A stretch of 64,000 bases of DNA from Streptomyces sp. MNU76 (GTDB lineage: Bacteria > Actinomycetota > Actinomycetes > Streptomycetales > Streptomycetaceae). The stretch spans positions 1 to 64,000 of the forward strand of contig NZ_JAJKLK010000023.1 of the NCBI RefSeq assembly GCF_020982545.1. The letters run 5' to 3'. Positions 35,361 to 44,686 of the stretch are shown piece after piece (the stretch's first letter is position 1; each line of letters opens with the position of its first letter). The position numbers and the translations under genes were made by a program. The notes beneath the pieces were generated by a model. It was given only the letters and a program-made list of their open reading frames with translations, was not told where the DNA came from and searched no databases.

Positions 35361-38300
35361 TCAGTCGAACCAGCGGTCCCGGGCCAACTCCTCCGTCCTG
35401 GACGGGTCTTCGAGCAGCGCGGCCACCTCGAAGCGGCGCGGCCACTGCCCGGCCGCCCAGGCCAGCCCGGCCGCGACACCCTCCAGCGTGGACGCGTGCA
35501 GTACACCGTCGCGGGTGCGGCGCCAGTCCAACTCCACGCCGTCGACGACGAGTTCCTCGTGCTCCACGTACGACGTCGGCGTGGCCGGGCCCAGCAGGAC
35601 CCGGACCGACTCCGGTACGTCGTGCTCCGTGCCCTCGGAGTCGACCTCCCCCGTCACCGACTCGCTGAGCCGCCGCACCTGGAACAGCTCGGCCAACTCG
35701 GCGGCCCGCGACGGCCGTACGGGCAGCAGGGGCACACCGGAGGTGAACGGCAGCAGGTCGGGCGAGTCGACGACCACGGCGTCGGCCGCGTCCACGACGG
35801 TCACCTCACCGTCCAGCACCGCGCGCAACTCGTCCGGAAGAGTCACCTGTTCGGGGTCCAGTTCGGCCAACGCGCCGTACAGACCGTGCAGTTGCGCGGC
35901 GCCCACCGGCAGATCGGGGTCGGCCAGCCGGTCCAGCAGTTCGGCGGCGCCACCCGGCTCGTCCAGCAGCGCGGCCACCGAGGTCCGCACGCCCAGCGCC
36001 CGCAGCACCTGCTCGTCGTCGAAGCCGGTGGCGTCGGCCTCGTCGTACAGGCCGCGCAGCAGCGGGTCGCCGCCGGCCGCGAGCAGGCCCGCCGGGCGTC
36101 GGCCGTCGAGGACGGGGTGACCGCGCAGCCACCAGGCGGTGTAGGGGCGGACGACCTCGTGCGTGCCGTCCGCGAGCAGGATGCGCACCGGCTGGACCAG
36201 CGCGTCGCGCAGCGGCGGCTTCGCCAGCAGCGCGAGCGCCTCCGGCCAGCGGTCCTCGTCGACGAGGTCCAGGTCGCGCACGGCCACGATCTCCGTCGCG
36301 ACCGGCGGCACCGGGCTGTCCGGGAACCTGTCGAGGATGTCCTCGGACCACACGTCCACCGCGTCCAGCAGCCCGGCGTCGTCGGGCTCGGCGAAGTCCC
36401 CGTCGCGCGGCTCCAGTTCGTCGGGGTCGAGGACGACGTCGGTGGCCCGTACGAGGGCGAAGGTGGCGAGGACCCCGCAGGCGGCCAGGGGCTGTTCGCC
36501 CCAGCGGTCGGCCAGTTCGGCGTCGACGAAGGCGAGTTCGTCCTCGCGCATGACCCGGGCGAACGGGCTGCCGGGGAGGACGAGTTCACCGGCGGGGGCC
36601 AGCTCACCGTCCTCGTCGGTCAGCGCGAGGGCGCCGAGCCACGGCTCGTCGCCGGGTTCGAGGCCCGCGTCGCGGACCAGGGCGAGGACGAGGTCGGCCA
36701 GCTCGTCGGCGTCGGGCCGTCCGTCCTCCTCGTCCCAGGCGCCGCCGTCGTCGTCCAGAGAGGCGGCCACGGCCGCCCGTACCTGCGGCGTCGTGAGCAC
36801 GGCACGCGGGGTCGCGGGCAGCGCGCCCAGCTTCTCCAGGAGGGGATGCGCGGCATCCGGGTGCGCGACCTTCAGCCCGAGGCGGGCGAGGGTGTCGGGG
36901 CGGGCCGCCGTCCGCGGGTCGTCGGGGGCCGGGAGCAGGACCTGCCGGGGCCCGATGGTGGTCCGGCCGTCGGCGAGCGGGACCGGGAGCCCGGACAGAC
37001 GGTCCGGATCGACGCCGGCGAGGCTGTCGTACAGCCGCCGCCACCAGTCGGGGGCCTTCTCCAGCCCGGCGAGCCGGTCGATCGCGTCCCCCAGCGGCAG
37101 GCGCGCGACGCCCAACGTCCGCAACTCCGCGCGCCGTTCGAGCCCGGCGGGCAGCAGGCTGGGCAGGACGTCCGCGAGCACCCGTACGGTCTCGGCGCCG
37201 GCCCCTTCGACGACCTCGGCGTCACGCGGCCGCAGCGCGGCGGACAACTCCTCCAGCTCGTCGTCGGGTTCGGGCATCACGGCACGCGGCAGGAACGCGG
37301 TCCTGGGCAGCCGCTCCAGGATCGCCTGGCGCAGCGCCCCGTCCAGCTCGCCCTTGCCCAGCGGGCCGGGCACGAGGTCGATGATGCCCTCGCCCACCGG
37401 CTCCCAGGCGGCGAGGAGCGTGGCGTACGCGTCGGCCGCGCGCTGCACGAGGAAGTCGGTGAGCGGCCCGGGCGCCGCGTGCCGCCGGGTCGTGTCCAGT
37501 GGGAAGGAGGCGATGAGCAGCGCGGGCACCCCGAGGGCCTCGTCGCTGGGCGTCGGCGCGTGCACCACGGCACTCGTGCGCGGCCGGACCGGCGCCCCGT
37601 CGGGCCCGGTCGGCACGGCCCAGGTGACGGACCAGTGCGGCCGCAGCCGCTCCTCGACGGGCCGGTCGGCGAGCAGCGCGGCCTCGATCGCCCCGTGCTC
37701 GGCGACGGTCCGCCAGCGCGTCACACCGTCCCGCGAGTCCTCCACGACGACGTACGCCCCCTCCGCGCGCCGTCGCAGCGTCCGCGCCTCACCGGCGCCG
37801 ACCTCGATGACGACCTCGTCGAGGCCGGGCAGGGCGAGCAGCAGCGCGTCGTCGACGGCGTGCAGCAGCCGCTCGGCGAGATCGGCGGCGGCGGTGTCGC
37901 GCAGCGGCAGGATCACGACGGTGTCGTACGACTCCGGAGCGGACCCCTCGGCCGCGAACGGCAGCCGCAGCAGCGGCACATGACCGTCCCGGCGGCGGAT
38001 CTCGTCGCCCAGGCCGGGGCTGTGCCGGGCGGTGTCGGCGGCGAGCAGCCGGGCCTCGGCGAGGGACCAGCGGATACCGCCGTGCCGCCCGATGACGGCG
38101 GGCTCGTCGGTGACGGCGAGCACGGCGGCGAAGCCGACACCGAACCGGCCCACCGCGCCCTCGTGGCCGCCGCTGTGGCTGTCCCGCTTCGCGGACGCGC
38201 GGAGCGTGGACAGCGACTCGACGCCGCCCGCGTCCAGCGGGGCGCCGGTGTTGGCGGCGACGAGGACACCGTCCCGGAGGGTCAACCGCAGCCGCCCGGG

Positions 38301-38513
38301 GACCTTGGCCCTGGCCGCCGCGTCGGCGGCGTTCTGCGCCAGCTCCACGACGAGGCGGTCCCGGTAGCCGCCGAGGACGAGGTCCTCCTCGGCGTTGGCG
38401 TCCTCGCGGAACCGGGCGGGGCTGGTCGCCCAGGCGTCCAGCACGCCCCGCCGCAGTCGCGCCGTCCCGAACGGGTCCGCACCCTCGGCCGCCGGCCGCA
38501 CGAACTTGCTCAC
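35361..38513 (-). CDS. Sacsin N-terminal ATPase-like protein
   Basis: 1,050 residues from ATG 38513. The N-terminal 200 residues hold a GHKL-type ATP-binding fold as in Hsp90/sacsin: 'LVVELAQNAADAAARAKVPG' (N box), 'VLVAANTGAPLDAGGVESLS' (G1 region) and 'GAVGRFGVGFAAVLAV' (lid/G2). The rest is acidic and helix-rich with no named domain. Such proteins are conserved in Streptomyces; a chaperone-like role is inference. Frame and codon use are clean over 3.1 kb. It is transcribed toward the secreted beta-sandwich gene. Confidence 0.88.
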   Translation of the reverse strand: MSKFVRPAAEGADPFGTARLRRGVLDAWATSPARFREDANAEEDLVLGGYRDRLVVELAQNAADAAARAKVPGRLRLTLRDGVLVAANTGAPLDAGGVESLSTLRASAKRDSHSGGHEGAVGRFGVGFAAVLAVTDEPAVIGRHGGIRWSLAEARLLAADTARHSPGLGDEIRRRDGHVPLLRLPFAAEGSAPESYDTVVILPLRDTAAADLAERLLHAVDDALLLALPGLDEVVIEVGAGEARTLRRRAEGAYVVVEDSRDGVTRWRTVAEHGAIEAALLADRPVEERLRPHWSVTWAVPTGPDGAPVRPRTSAVVHAPTPSDEALGVPALLIASFPLDTTRRHAAPGPLTDFLVQRAADAYATLLAAWEPVGEGIIDLVPGPLGKGELDGALRQAILERLPRTAFLPRAVMPEPDDELEELSAALRPRDAEVVEGAGAETVRVLADVLPSLLPAGLERRAELRTLGVARLPLGDAIDRLAGLEKAPDWWRRLYDSLAGVDPDRLSGLPVPLADGRTTIGPRQVLLPAPDDPRTAARPDTLARLGLKVAHPDAAHPLLEKLGALPATPRAVLTTPQVRAAVAASLDDDGGAWDEEDGRPDADELADLVLALVRDAGLEPGDEPWLGALALTDEDGELAPAGELVLPGSPFARVMREDELAFVDAELADRWGEQPLAACGVLATFALVRATDVVLDPDELEPRDGDFAEPDDAGLLDAVDVWSEDILDRFPDSPVPPVATEIVAVRDLDLVDEDRWPEALALLAKPPLRDALVQPVRILLADGTHEVVRPYTAWWLRGHPVLDGRRPAGLLAAGGDPLLRGLYDEADATGFDDEQVLRALGVRTSVAALLDEPGGAAELLDRLADPDLPVGAAQLHGLYGALAELDPEQVTLPDELRAVLDGEVTVVDAADAVVVDSPDLLPFTSGVPLLPVRPSRAAELAELFQVRRLSESVTGEVDSEGTEHDVPESVRVLLGPATPTSYVEHEELVVDGVELDWRRTRDGVLHASTLEGVAAGLAWAAGQWPRRFEVAALLEDPSRTEELARDRWFD

Positions 38514-38860
38514 GGTTCACATCTCCCTGTCGCCTGGTGGACACGAAGGTACCGGGTCGCCGCGCTGGCTCGGGCCGGGCGCCCAGGGGGTGGGGGTAGC
38601 TGGTATGACGGCGGGTGCGGGTGGGTGGGGCTGGTCGCCCACGCGGCGGAGCCGCATATGGACAGCCCGCGCCCCTGAAAAGCAGGGACTGCGCCCCATG
38701 CTTTTCAGGCCCGCAACCCCGCCGTCCTTTCAGGCCCGCAGCAGCGCCGTCTTTCCAGGCCCGCAGGGGCCTGGTCTTTCAGGGGCGCGGGGAACTGCGC
38801 GAGAAGCCCCACCGGGCCGCACCCGCCATCGCTCCCGCACCCCCGAGCTACCAGGCGCCC
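38514..38860. repeat. Intergenic stretch with four 25-bp repeats
   Basis: CTTTTCAGGCCCGCA-type units begin at 38701, 38727, 38751 and 38776, about 25 bp apart. The last runs into dispersed repeat copy 3 (38781-38810). No gene is seen. Related sequence recurs before copy 5 near 40280. Confidence 0.75.
38781..38810 (+). repeat. Dispersed 30-bp repeat, copy 3
   Basis: Reads AGGGGCGCGGGGAACTGCGC then GAGAAGCCCC. It lies downstream of the DUF3027 gene's stop, in antisense orientation to it. Confidence 0.85.
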
Positions 38861-39787
38861 CTACGAGTGCCCCAGGTCCGCCTCGGACTCGGCCTCCTCC
38901 ACCGGCACCGACCCGGAATCGGGCGACGGCCGCAGCGGGAACGGGTCCACGCGGGTCTCGTCGAGCCGCGGCGGAGCCGGCCTCGGCGGCTTCGGCATGA
39001 CCGCCGCCTCCGAGTGCCCCCCGCACCCGTACGTCAGCGACACCATCCGCCCGTCCGCCGGGGCGAACTCGTTCGCGCACACCCCGAAGGCCTGCCCGAG
39101 CGATCCCCCGATCGGCACGAGGAACCCACAGCTCACACACGCGGCGGGCGCGGCCTGGGCCATCGCGGTCTTGGCCCCGAAGCCCTCCTCCCACCGGTCC
39201 GCCGCCGTGTGCAGCCCGTACCGGGACAGGACGCGCGCCCGGCGCATCCCCAGCTCCTCGGCGACCGCGGCGATCGACCCACGGCTCGGCGCGAGCGGCA
39301 GGTTCGCCGGCACCCCACCGGTGACCTCGGCGTCCTCCGCCTCCACCAGCTCGGCCATGTCGTGCGAGACGGGCGAGTTGGGCAGCGGTTCGTCCTCGCC
39401 GGAGTACCCCGGCTCCAACCGCAGGTCATCGGCTTCGGTGGGCAGCAGATCGCCGGGGCCCATGTCGCCGGGCCGGAGCCGCTCGCTCCACGGCACCCAC
39501 TCCGGCGCGAGCAGCGCGTCCGGGCCGGGCAGCAGCACGACCTCGTCCAGGGTCACGAACTTCGCGCGGGAGGCGCGGGCGACGGTGACGGCCCAGCGCC
39601 AGCCGCGGTACCCCATCTCCTTGCACTCGAAGAAGTGCGTCACTACGCGGTCGCCCTCGGAGACGAGGCCCGCGTGTTCGCCCACCACGCCGGGTGCGGC
39701 GGCCTCCTCGGCGGCGGAGCGGGCGAGGTCGACGGCCTCGGCGCACAGACGGTCGGGGGTGCGGCTTCGCGTTGTCGCTGCGCTCAC
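38861..39787 (-). CDS. DUF3027 protein
   Basis: 308 residues from GTG 39787. Conserved blocks of DUF3027 are visible: 'EGDRVVTHFFECKEMGYRGW', 'VTLDEVVLLPGPDALLAPEW', 'VPWSERLRPGDMGPGDLLPT' and a zinc-ribbon-like 'CVSCGFLVPIGGSLGQAFGV' followed by a further Cys pair. The C-terminal tail is acidic and Pro-rich. The family is restricted to actinobacteria; its role is unknown. It is divergent from the MFS gene across a repeat-rich gap. Confidence 0.88.
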   Translation of the reverse strand: MSAATTRSRTPDRLCAEAVDLARSAAEEAAAPGVVGEHAGLVSEGDRVVTHFFECKEMGYRGWRWAVTVARASRAKFVTLDEVVLLPGPDALLAPEWVPWSERLRPGDMGPGDLLPTEADDLRLEPGYSGEDEPLPNSPVSHDMAELVEAEDAEVTGGVPANLPLAPSRGSIAAVAEELGMRRARVLSRYGLHTAADRWEEGFGAKTAMAQAAPAACVSCGFLVPIGGSLGQAFGVCANEFAPADGRMVSLTYGCGGHSEAAVMPKPPRPAPPRLDETRVDPFPLRPSPDSGSVPVEEAESEADLGHS

Positions 39788-40170
39788 AGGTATCGCTTCT
39801 CTCCTACGCCGTCTCACGAGTGCGCCTCCCTCGGCGGGGGGTGCGGACGGAGCGGACCAAAGGGCCGCGTCGACGTCCGCGCCCGATCGCACTCGGGCGC
39901 ACCTATGTCATCCATTCTGCGGGATGAACGAGAGGCGCGCGGCCGAGAACAACCGCCGCAGGCGCGCTATGCACGCTACCTTCTCCGAGGCTCGTCGCCC
40001 ACACCGACGTAAGGGTTCCGCGATTCCGCTGCGCTTGGCTTCGGCCGACGACGGGGGGTGGGGGCCGGCTTCGGGTGTGGCCGACGGTTGGCGAAAAACC
40101 GCCGTGGCCTGCGGTCGGCTCCGCGCGAGGGGTCGGGGAGACCGGGTTGTCGGGCGTGTACGGGCCCGGT

Positions 40171-40200
40171 GGGGCTTCTCGCGCAGTTCCCCGCGCCCCT
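40171..40200 (-). repeat. Dispersed 30-bp repeat, copy 4 (inverted)
   Basis: Exact reverse complement of the 30 bases at 40294-40323. Together they could form a 30-bp stem with a loop of about 93 bases. Confidence 0.88.
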
Positions 40201-40293
40201 GAAAGCGGGGCTGCGCCCCGGCCTTTCATCGGCCACCGAGCGCCGTCCTCTGCCGAGCCATCGGCTGTCAGGCCCGCAGGGCCTGGCTCTTGA

Positions 40294-40323
40294 GGGGCGC
40301 GGGGAACTGCGCGAGAAGCCCCA
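40294..40323 (+). repeat. Dispersed 30-bp repeat, copy 5
   Basis: Reads AGGGGCGCGGGGAACTGCGC then GAGAAGCCCC and continues into CACGCACCCGCACCCGCC, an extension shared with copy 6. Confidence 0.88.
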
Positions 40324-40451
40324 CGCACCCGCACCCGCCGACGAACCACGCACCCCCACCCCACAAGGCGCCCGGCCCCGCACCCGCCCACCCCACGGCC
40401 ATACGAGCGGTAACCGCACTACGCCCCGCCATCTCGGGGCACTATGACGAG

Positions 40452-41840
40452 GTGACCGGCGCCGAGCGGAGCGGAGCGCGCGGATCGGGTCGGGTGACCG
40501 GCGCGGTCCGCTCGGTGGGCCGCGCCCTGCACCTCCCGTTCACCGGCCCGGCCCGAGGCATCCGCAAGGCCACCCACGCCCACGGCGCCGGCGAGTCCGG
40601 CCTCGGCAAACTGATCGAACTGCACGGAGTGAACGGCGCCGGCGACGTGATGATCACCGTCTCCCTCGCCTCCACGGTCTTCTTCTCCGTCCCCACCGAC
40701 GAGGCCCGCGGCCGCGTCGCCCTCTACCTCGCCATCACGCTCGCCCCCTTCGCCCTGCTCGCCCCGGTCGTCGGCCCCCTCCTGGACCGTCTCCCGCACG
40801 GCCGCCGCGCCGCGATGGCCGGCGCCATGCTGGCCAGAGCGTTCCTCGCCCTGATCCTGGTCGGCGCCGTCGAGACGGGCCGCATCGAGCTCTACCCCGC
40901 CGCGCTCGGCGTCCTGGTCGCGTCGAAGGCGTACGGCGTGGTCCGGAGCGCGGTCGTCCCCCGTCTCCTCCCGCCCCAGTTCTCGCTGGTGAAGGCCAAC
41001 TCCCGGGTCACCCTCAGCGGCCTGCTCGCCACCGGCGTCGCCGCCCCCATCGGCGCCGGACTCCAGGCACTCGGCCCCCGCTGGCCGCTCTACGGCGCCT
41101 GCCTGATCTTCATCGCGGGTACGTTCCTCTCCTTCACCCTGCCCGCGAAGGTCGACTCGGCGAAGGGCGAGGACCGGGCGCTGCTCGCAGCCGACGCCGA
41201 GCATCTGCACGGCCCGCACCGCAGCAGCACTCTCAAGCGGCCGGGGCTGCGGACGGTCGGTCCGGCGGTCACCCACGCGCTCGGCGCGAACGCCGCCCTG
41301 CGCGGCCTCTCCGGCTTCCTGATCTTCTATCTGGCGTTCCTGCTGCGCATCCACCCGCTGCACGGGCAGAGCGCGGCCCTGTCGCTGGGCATGGTGGCCG
41401 TGGCCGCCGGTACGGGGAACGCGCTGGGCACGGCCGTCGGCGCGTGGGTGAAACAGCGCTCGCCGGAGCTGATCATCGTGACCGTGGTCGCCGTGGAGCT
41501 CACGGTGGCGATCCTGGCGGCGCTGTTCTTCGGCACGTTCTTCGTCGCCGCTCTCGCCGCGGTCGCCGGTTTCTCGCAGGCGCTGTCCAAGCTGTCGCTG
41601 GACGCCCTGATCCAGCGTGACGTCCCCGAACTCGTGCGGACCTCCGCGTTCGCCCGCTCCGAGACCCTGCTGCAGATGTCCTGGGTGGTCGGCGGCGCCC
41701 TCGGGATCGCCCTGCCCCTCAACGGCACCCTGGGGATGGCCGTGGCCGCCGCGATCGTCGCCGCCGGCTGGCTCACCACGGTCCGCGGCCTGCTCTCCTC
41801 CGCCCGGCACGGGGGCACGCCCCGGGCCCGGGTGGCCTGA
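40452..41840 (+). CDS. MFS transporter
   Basis: 462 residues from GTG 40452; GACGAG lies just upstream. Twelve membrane segments and MFS-like 'GPLLDRLPHGRRAAMAGAML' in loop 2-3 are seen, with a conserved 'LKRPGLRTVGPAVTHALGAN' central loop. The N-terminal 60 residues contain 'HGAGESGLGKLIELHGVNGA', typical of a conserved actinobacterial MFS group. Substrate unknown. It is first in a plus-strand run with the DUF2771 lipoprotein and the menaquinone genes, 97 bp ahead of the former. Confidence 0.87.
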   Translation: MTGAERSGARGSGRVTGAVRSVGRALHLPFTGPARGIRKATHAHGAGESGLGKLIELHGVNGAGDVMITVSLASTVFFSVPTDEARGRVALYLAITLAPFALLAPVVGPLLDRLPHGRRAAMAGAMLARAFLALILVGAVETGRIELYPAALGVLVASKAYGVVRSAVVPRLLPPQFSLVKANSRVTLSGLLATGVAAPIGAGLQALGPRWPLYGACLIFIAGTFLSFTLPAKVDSAKGEDRALLAADAEHLHGPHRSSTLKRPGLRTVGPAVTHALGANAALRGLSGFLIFYLAFLLRIHPLHGQSAALSLGMVAVAAGTGNALGTAVGAWVKQRSPELIIVTVVAVELTVAILAALFFGTFFVAALAAVAGFSQALSKLSLDALIQRDVPELVRTSAFARSETLLQMSWVVGGALGIALPLNGTLGMAVAAAIVAAGWLTTVRGLLSSARHGGTPRARVA

Positions 41841-41937
41841 CCCACGGCCCCGCCGACCCCGGCACGTCGCCCGGCCGACCCCGGCACGCCGTACCCCACA
41901 TAAGGGCACCCCTGGACACGCCAGATAGCCTTCGCCC

Positions 41938-42408
41938 ATGACCTCCCCGCGTTCCCGTCGCGCCGCAGCCACTCTCGGCGCCGTTTCCGCCGGACTCCTC
42001 GTCCTGTCGGCCTGCGATGAGCCCACGCCGATGGCCACCGTCACGATCGGTACCGACTCGATCAGCTCCGAGGCCGCCTGCTACCGCACCCTCACCGCCG
42101 AACAGGCCAGGGAGTGCGCGCAGAAGAAGCCCTCCAAGTCGATCGACCTGCCCCAGGGCGAGACGCTGCGCATCGGTGTCGACCCCGAGGTGTCGGAGAC
42201 GGGCTGGGCCCTGTGGATCAACGGGGAGCAGGCCACCAACAACACGTTCGACAAGACCTACTGGTCCTTCGAGAACGCCGACCTGTTCGCCACCCAGCCG
42301 GGTCAGGCCGCCCAGAAGTCGCTGACCATCAGCGTCGTCGAGCAGAACGCCGAGGGCTCGAAGATCGAGGGCGTGTGGAACTTCGAGCTGAAGAACCCCG
42401 ACGCCTGA
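41938..42408 (+). CDS. DUF2771 lipoprotein
   Basis: 156 residues from ATG 41938. A lipoprotein signal with lipobox 'LLVLSAC' puts the acylated Cys at residue 25. The mature part, with 'SEAACYRTLTAEQARECAQK' (a probable disulfide pair) and 'WALWINGEQATNNTFDKTYW', fits the DUF2771 family. It is predicted on the outer face of the membrane. The futalosine hydrolase gene starts 16 bp after its stop, so they are probably co-transcribed. Confidence 0.87.
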   Translation: MTSPRSRRAAATLGAVSAGLLVLSACDEPTPMATVTIGTDSISSEAACYRTLTAEQARECAQKKPSKSIDLPQGETLRIGVDPEVSETGWALWINGEQATNNTFDKTYWSFENADLFATQPGQAAQKSLTISVVEQNAEGSKIEGVWNFELKNPDA

Positions 42409-42424
42409 TCCACGGCCGACCCCC

Positions 42425-43159
42425 ATGCGCATCCTCGTAGCCACCGCCGTCCCGGCCGAACGGGACGCGGTGGCACGAGCGTTTCCGGGCCCGGCGACCG
42501 AGTCCCGCCTCCCGGCCGGCACCCTCCACCGGTTCCGCGCCTCGGCCCACGAGCCCCCCGCCGGCCCGGAGTACGACCTCCTCGCCGCCGGTGTGGGCCC
42601 CGCGCTCGCCGCCGCGTCCGTCGCCGGTGCGCTGACGGCGGCGGTCCTCGACGGCACGCCGTACGGGCTGGTCGTGTCCGCAGGGATCGCGGGCGGGTTC
42701 GCGCCCGACGCACCCCTCGGCTCGCTCGTCCTCGCCGACGAGATCACGGCAGCCGATCTCGGCGCCGAGACACCGGACGGCTTCCTCCCGGTCACCGACC
42801 TGGGCTTCGGCACCGTCACCCACCACCCGCCCCGGGACCTCGTGCGCGCCGCCGCGACCGCCACCGGCGCCCGTACCGGCACCGTGCTCACCGTCTCCAC
42901 GGTCACCGGCAGCGCCGGGCGCGCCGCCGAGCTGCGCGCCCGTCACCCCCGCGCGCTGGCCGAGGCGATGGAGGGCTTCGGGGTCGCCGAGGCCGCCGCC
43001 GCGCACGCGACACCCGTCCTCGAACTGCGGGCCGTCTCCAACCCCGTGGGCCCGCGCGACCGCGCCGCCTGGCGGATCGGCGACGCCCTGACCGCACTCA
43101 CCACGGCCTTCGGGAAGCTGACGCCCGTACTGGAGAGTTGGAACCCCTATGAGCCCTGA
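42425..43159 (+). CDS. mqnB: Futalosine hydrolase
   Basis: 244 residues from ATG 42425. MqnB removes hypoxanthine from futalosine in the futalosine route to menaquinone. It belongs to the nucleoside phosphorylase/MTAN fold: 'LLAAGVGPALAAASVAGAL', 'LVVSAGIAGGFAPDAPLGSL' and 'EAMEGFGVAEAAAAHATPVL', the last holding the catalytic-region glutamate and Met. A conserved 'ELRAVSNPVGPRDRAAWRI' follows. Its end overlaps the mqnD start by 11 bp, so the two are translationally coupled. Confidence 0.93.
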   Translation: MRILVATAVPAERDAVARAFPGPATESRLPAGTLHRFRASAHEPPAGPEYDLLAAGVGPALAAASVAGALTAAVLDGTPYGLVVSAGIAGGFAPDAPLGSLVLADEITAADLGAETPDGFLPVTDLGFGTVTHHPPRDLVRAAATATGARTGTVLTVSTVTGSAGRAAELRARHPRALAEAMEGFGVAEAAAAHATPVLELRAVSNPVGPRDRAAWRIGDALTALTTAFGKLTPVLESWNPYEP

Positions 43160-44063
43160 GACGAGCCCCGAGACGAGCCCCGCGAGCGCCCCCGCGGAAG
43201 CCGCCGCCACCGGCACCGGCACCGGCGCGCTGCGGATGGCGTACTCCTCCTGCCCGAACGACACCTTCGTCTTCGACGCCTGGACCCACGGCCGGATCCC
43301 GGGCGCGCCCGCGCCCGACGTGACGTTCGCGGACATCGACATCACCAACGGCATGGCCGAACGCGGCGACCTCGACGTACTGAAGGTGTCGTACGCCGTC
43401 CTGCCGTACGTCCTCGACGAGTACGCGCTGCTGCCGTGCGGCGGTGCGCTGGGGCGGGGCTGCGGTCCGCTGGTGCTGACGCGGGAGCCGGGCTCGGACC
43501 TCACCGGCCGTACGGTGGCCGTGCCGAGCGAGCGCTCGACCGCGTATCTGCTCTTCCGTCTCTGGGCGGCGGACACGCTGCCCGGCGGGGTCGGCGAGAT
43601 CGTCGTGATGCCGTTCCACGAGATCATGCCGGCCGTACGGGACGGGAAGGTCGACGCCGGACTCGTGATCCACGAGGCCCGCTTCACCTACCGGAACTAC
43701 GGCCTCCACAAGCTCGCCGACATGGGCGAGCACTGGGAGGAGACGACGGGACTGCCGATCCCGCTCGGCGCGATCATCGCCAAGCGTTCGCTGGGCGAGG
43801 CGACCCTGACCACGCTCGCCGAGACGATCCGCGCCTCCGTCCACGCCGCCTGGGACGACCCCGAGGCCTCCCGCCCCTACGTCCTGGAACACGCCCAGGA
43901 GATGGACCCGGCCGTCGCCGACCAGCACATCGGCCTGTACGTCAACGAGTTCACGGCCGATCTCGGCGAGGACGGCTACGCGGCGGTCAGGGGCCTGCTG
44001 ACGCGCGCGGCGGCCGAGGGACTGGTACCGCCCCTCGGCCCGGACGCGCTCGAATTCCCCTGA
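43149..44063 (+). CDS. mqnD: 1,4-dihydroxy-6-naphthoate synthase
   Basis: 304 residues from ATG 43149. MqnD converts cyclic dehypoxanthinyl futalosine to 1,4-dihydroxy-6-naphthoate. It has a periplasmic-binding-protein-like fold with 'YSSCPNDTFVFDAWTHGRIP', 'LDVLKVSYAVLPYVLDEYAL' and 'AGLVIHEARFTYRNYGLHKL' containing the catalytic His. The N-terminal 25 residues are Ser/Pro/Ala/Thr repeats. It overlaps mqnB; the other mqn genes are not in this window. Repetitive G-rich sequence follows its stop. Confidence 0.94.
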   Translation: MSPETSPETSPASAPAEAAATGTGTGALRMAYSSCPNDTFVFDAWTHGRIPGAPAPDVTFADIDITNGMAERGDLDVLKVSYAVLPYVLDEYALLPCGGALGRGCGPLVLTREPGSDLTGRTVAVPSERSTAYLLFRLWAADTLPGGVGEIVVMPFHEIMPAVRDGKVDAGLVIHEARFTYRNYGLHKLADMGEHWEETTGLPIPLGAIIAKRSLGEATLTTLAETIRASVHAAWDDPEASRPYVLEHAQEMDPAVADQHIGLYVNEFTADLGEDGYAAVRGLLTRAAAEGLVPPLGPDALEFP

Positions 44064-44143
44064 GAACCAGGGGAGTCGGTGGTTGTCGGTGGATTCGGCG
44101 GGACCCTGCGGGACCCAGCCGGATTCGCCTGGAGCCGGCTGGT

Positions 44144-44527
44144 CTACACGTCCAACTGGTCGGCCACGGCGCGCAACAGACCCGCGATCTTCGTACCGGC
44201 GGCACGGTCGGGATAGCGGCCCCGCTCCAGCATCGGCGTGATGTTCTCCAGCAGCGTCGTCAGGTCCTGCACGATCGAGGCCAGCTCGTCGGGCTTCTTG
44301 CGCTGGGCGGCGGCGACCGAGGGGGCGGGCTCCAGGATCGTCACGGAAAGGGCCTGGTCGCCGCGCTGACCGGCGACGACTCCGAACTCGACCTTCTGGC
44401 CCGGCTTCAAGGTGTCGACACCGGCGGGCAGTACGGAGGAGTGGACGAAGACGTCACCGCCGTCGTCGCGGGAGAGAAAGCCGAAGCCCTTCTCACTGTT
44501 GAACCATTTGACCTTGCCAGTCGGCAA
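44144..44527 (-). CDS. Cold-shock protein with a C-terminal extension
   Basis: 127 residues from TTG 44527, which gives the conserved start 'PTGKVKWFNSEKGFGFLSRD'. The cold-shock domain (first 67 residues) has RNP1 'KGFGFL' and RNP2 'VFVHSS'. About 60 further residues ('QRKKPDELASIVQDLTTLLE...') form a helical tail not found in ordinary 67-residue Csp proteins, but common in one Streptomyces subgroup. It binds single-stranded RNA/DNA. It is transcribed toward mqnD, tail to tail, with an 80-bp gap. Confidence 0.92.
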   Translation of the reverse strand: MPTGKVKWFNSEKGFGFLSRDDGGDVFVHSSVLPAGVDTLKPGQKVEFGVVAGQRGDQALSVTILEPAPSVAAAQRKKPDELASIVQDLTTLLENITPMLERGRYPDRAAGTKIAGLLRAVADQLDV

Positions 44528-44686
44528 AGCACACGCTCCCTCGATCGCTCCCGGACTGGCCGGACACCCTTGATCTGCCGTTGAGACAGCCTACCGGGGG
44601 TCTCTCCAGCCGAACACGCCTTAAAACGGGACTGAGCCCCTGCCAGTGAAGGCAGCGGCTCAAAGTGGTGCGGGAAGCGTGAGGGG

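Larger units (their letters stand above)
39788..40451. other. Repeat-rich intergenic region
   Basis: No gene is supported in this 660-bp region between divergent DUF3027 and MFS genes. It contains dispersed repeat copies 4 and 5 in opposite orientation, a hairpin-forming pair. The promoters of both genes must lie here, but I cannot place them confidently. Confidence 0.6.

Noticed and set aside
35496..38678. 1,060-residue plus-strand reading frame opposite the sacsin-like gene
   Set aside because: Composition is Gln/Arg/Val/Gly-rich without motifs and mirrors the real minus-strand gene, which has clear ATP-binding motifs and a good start.
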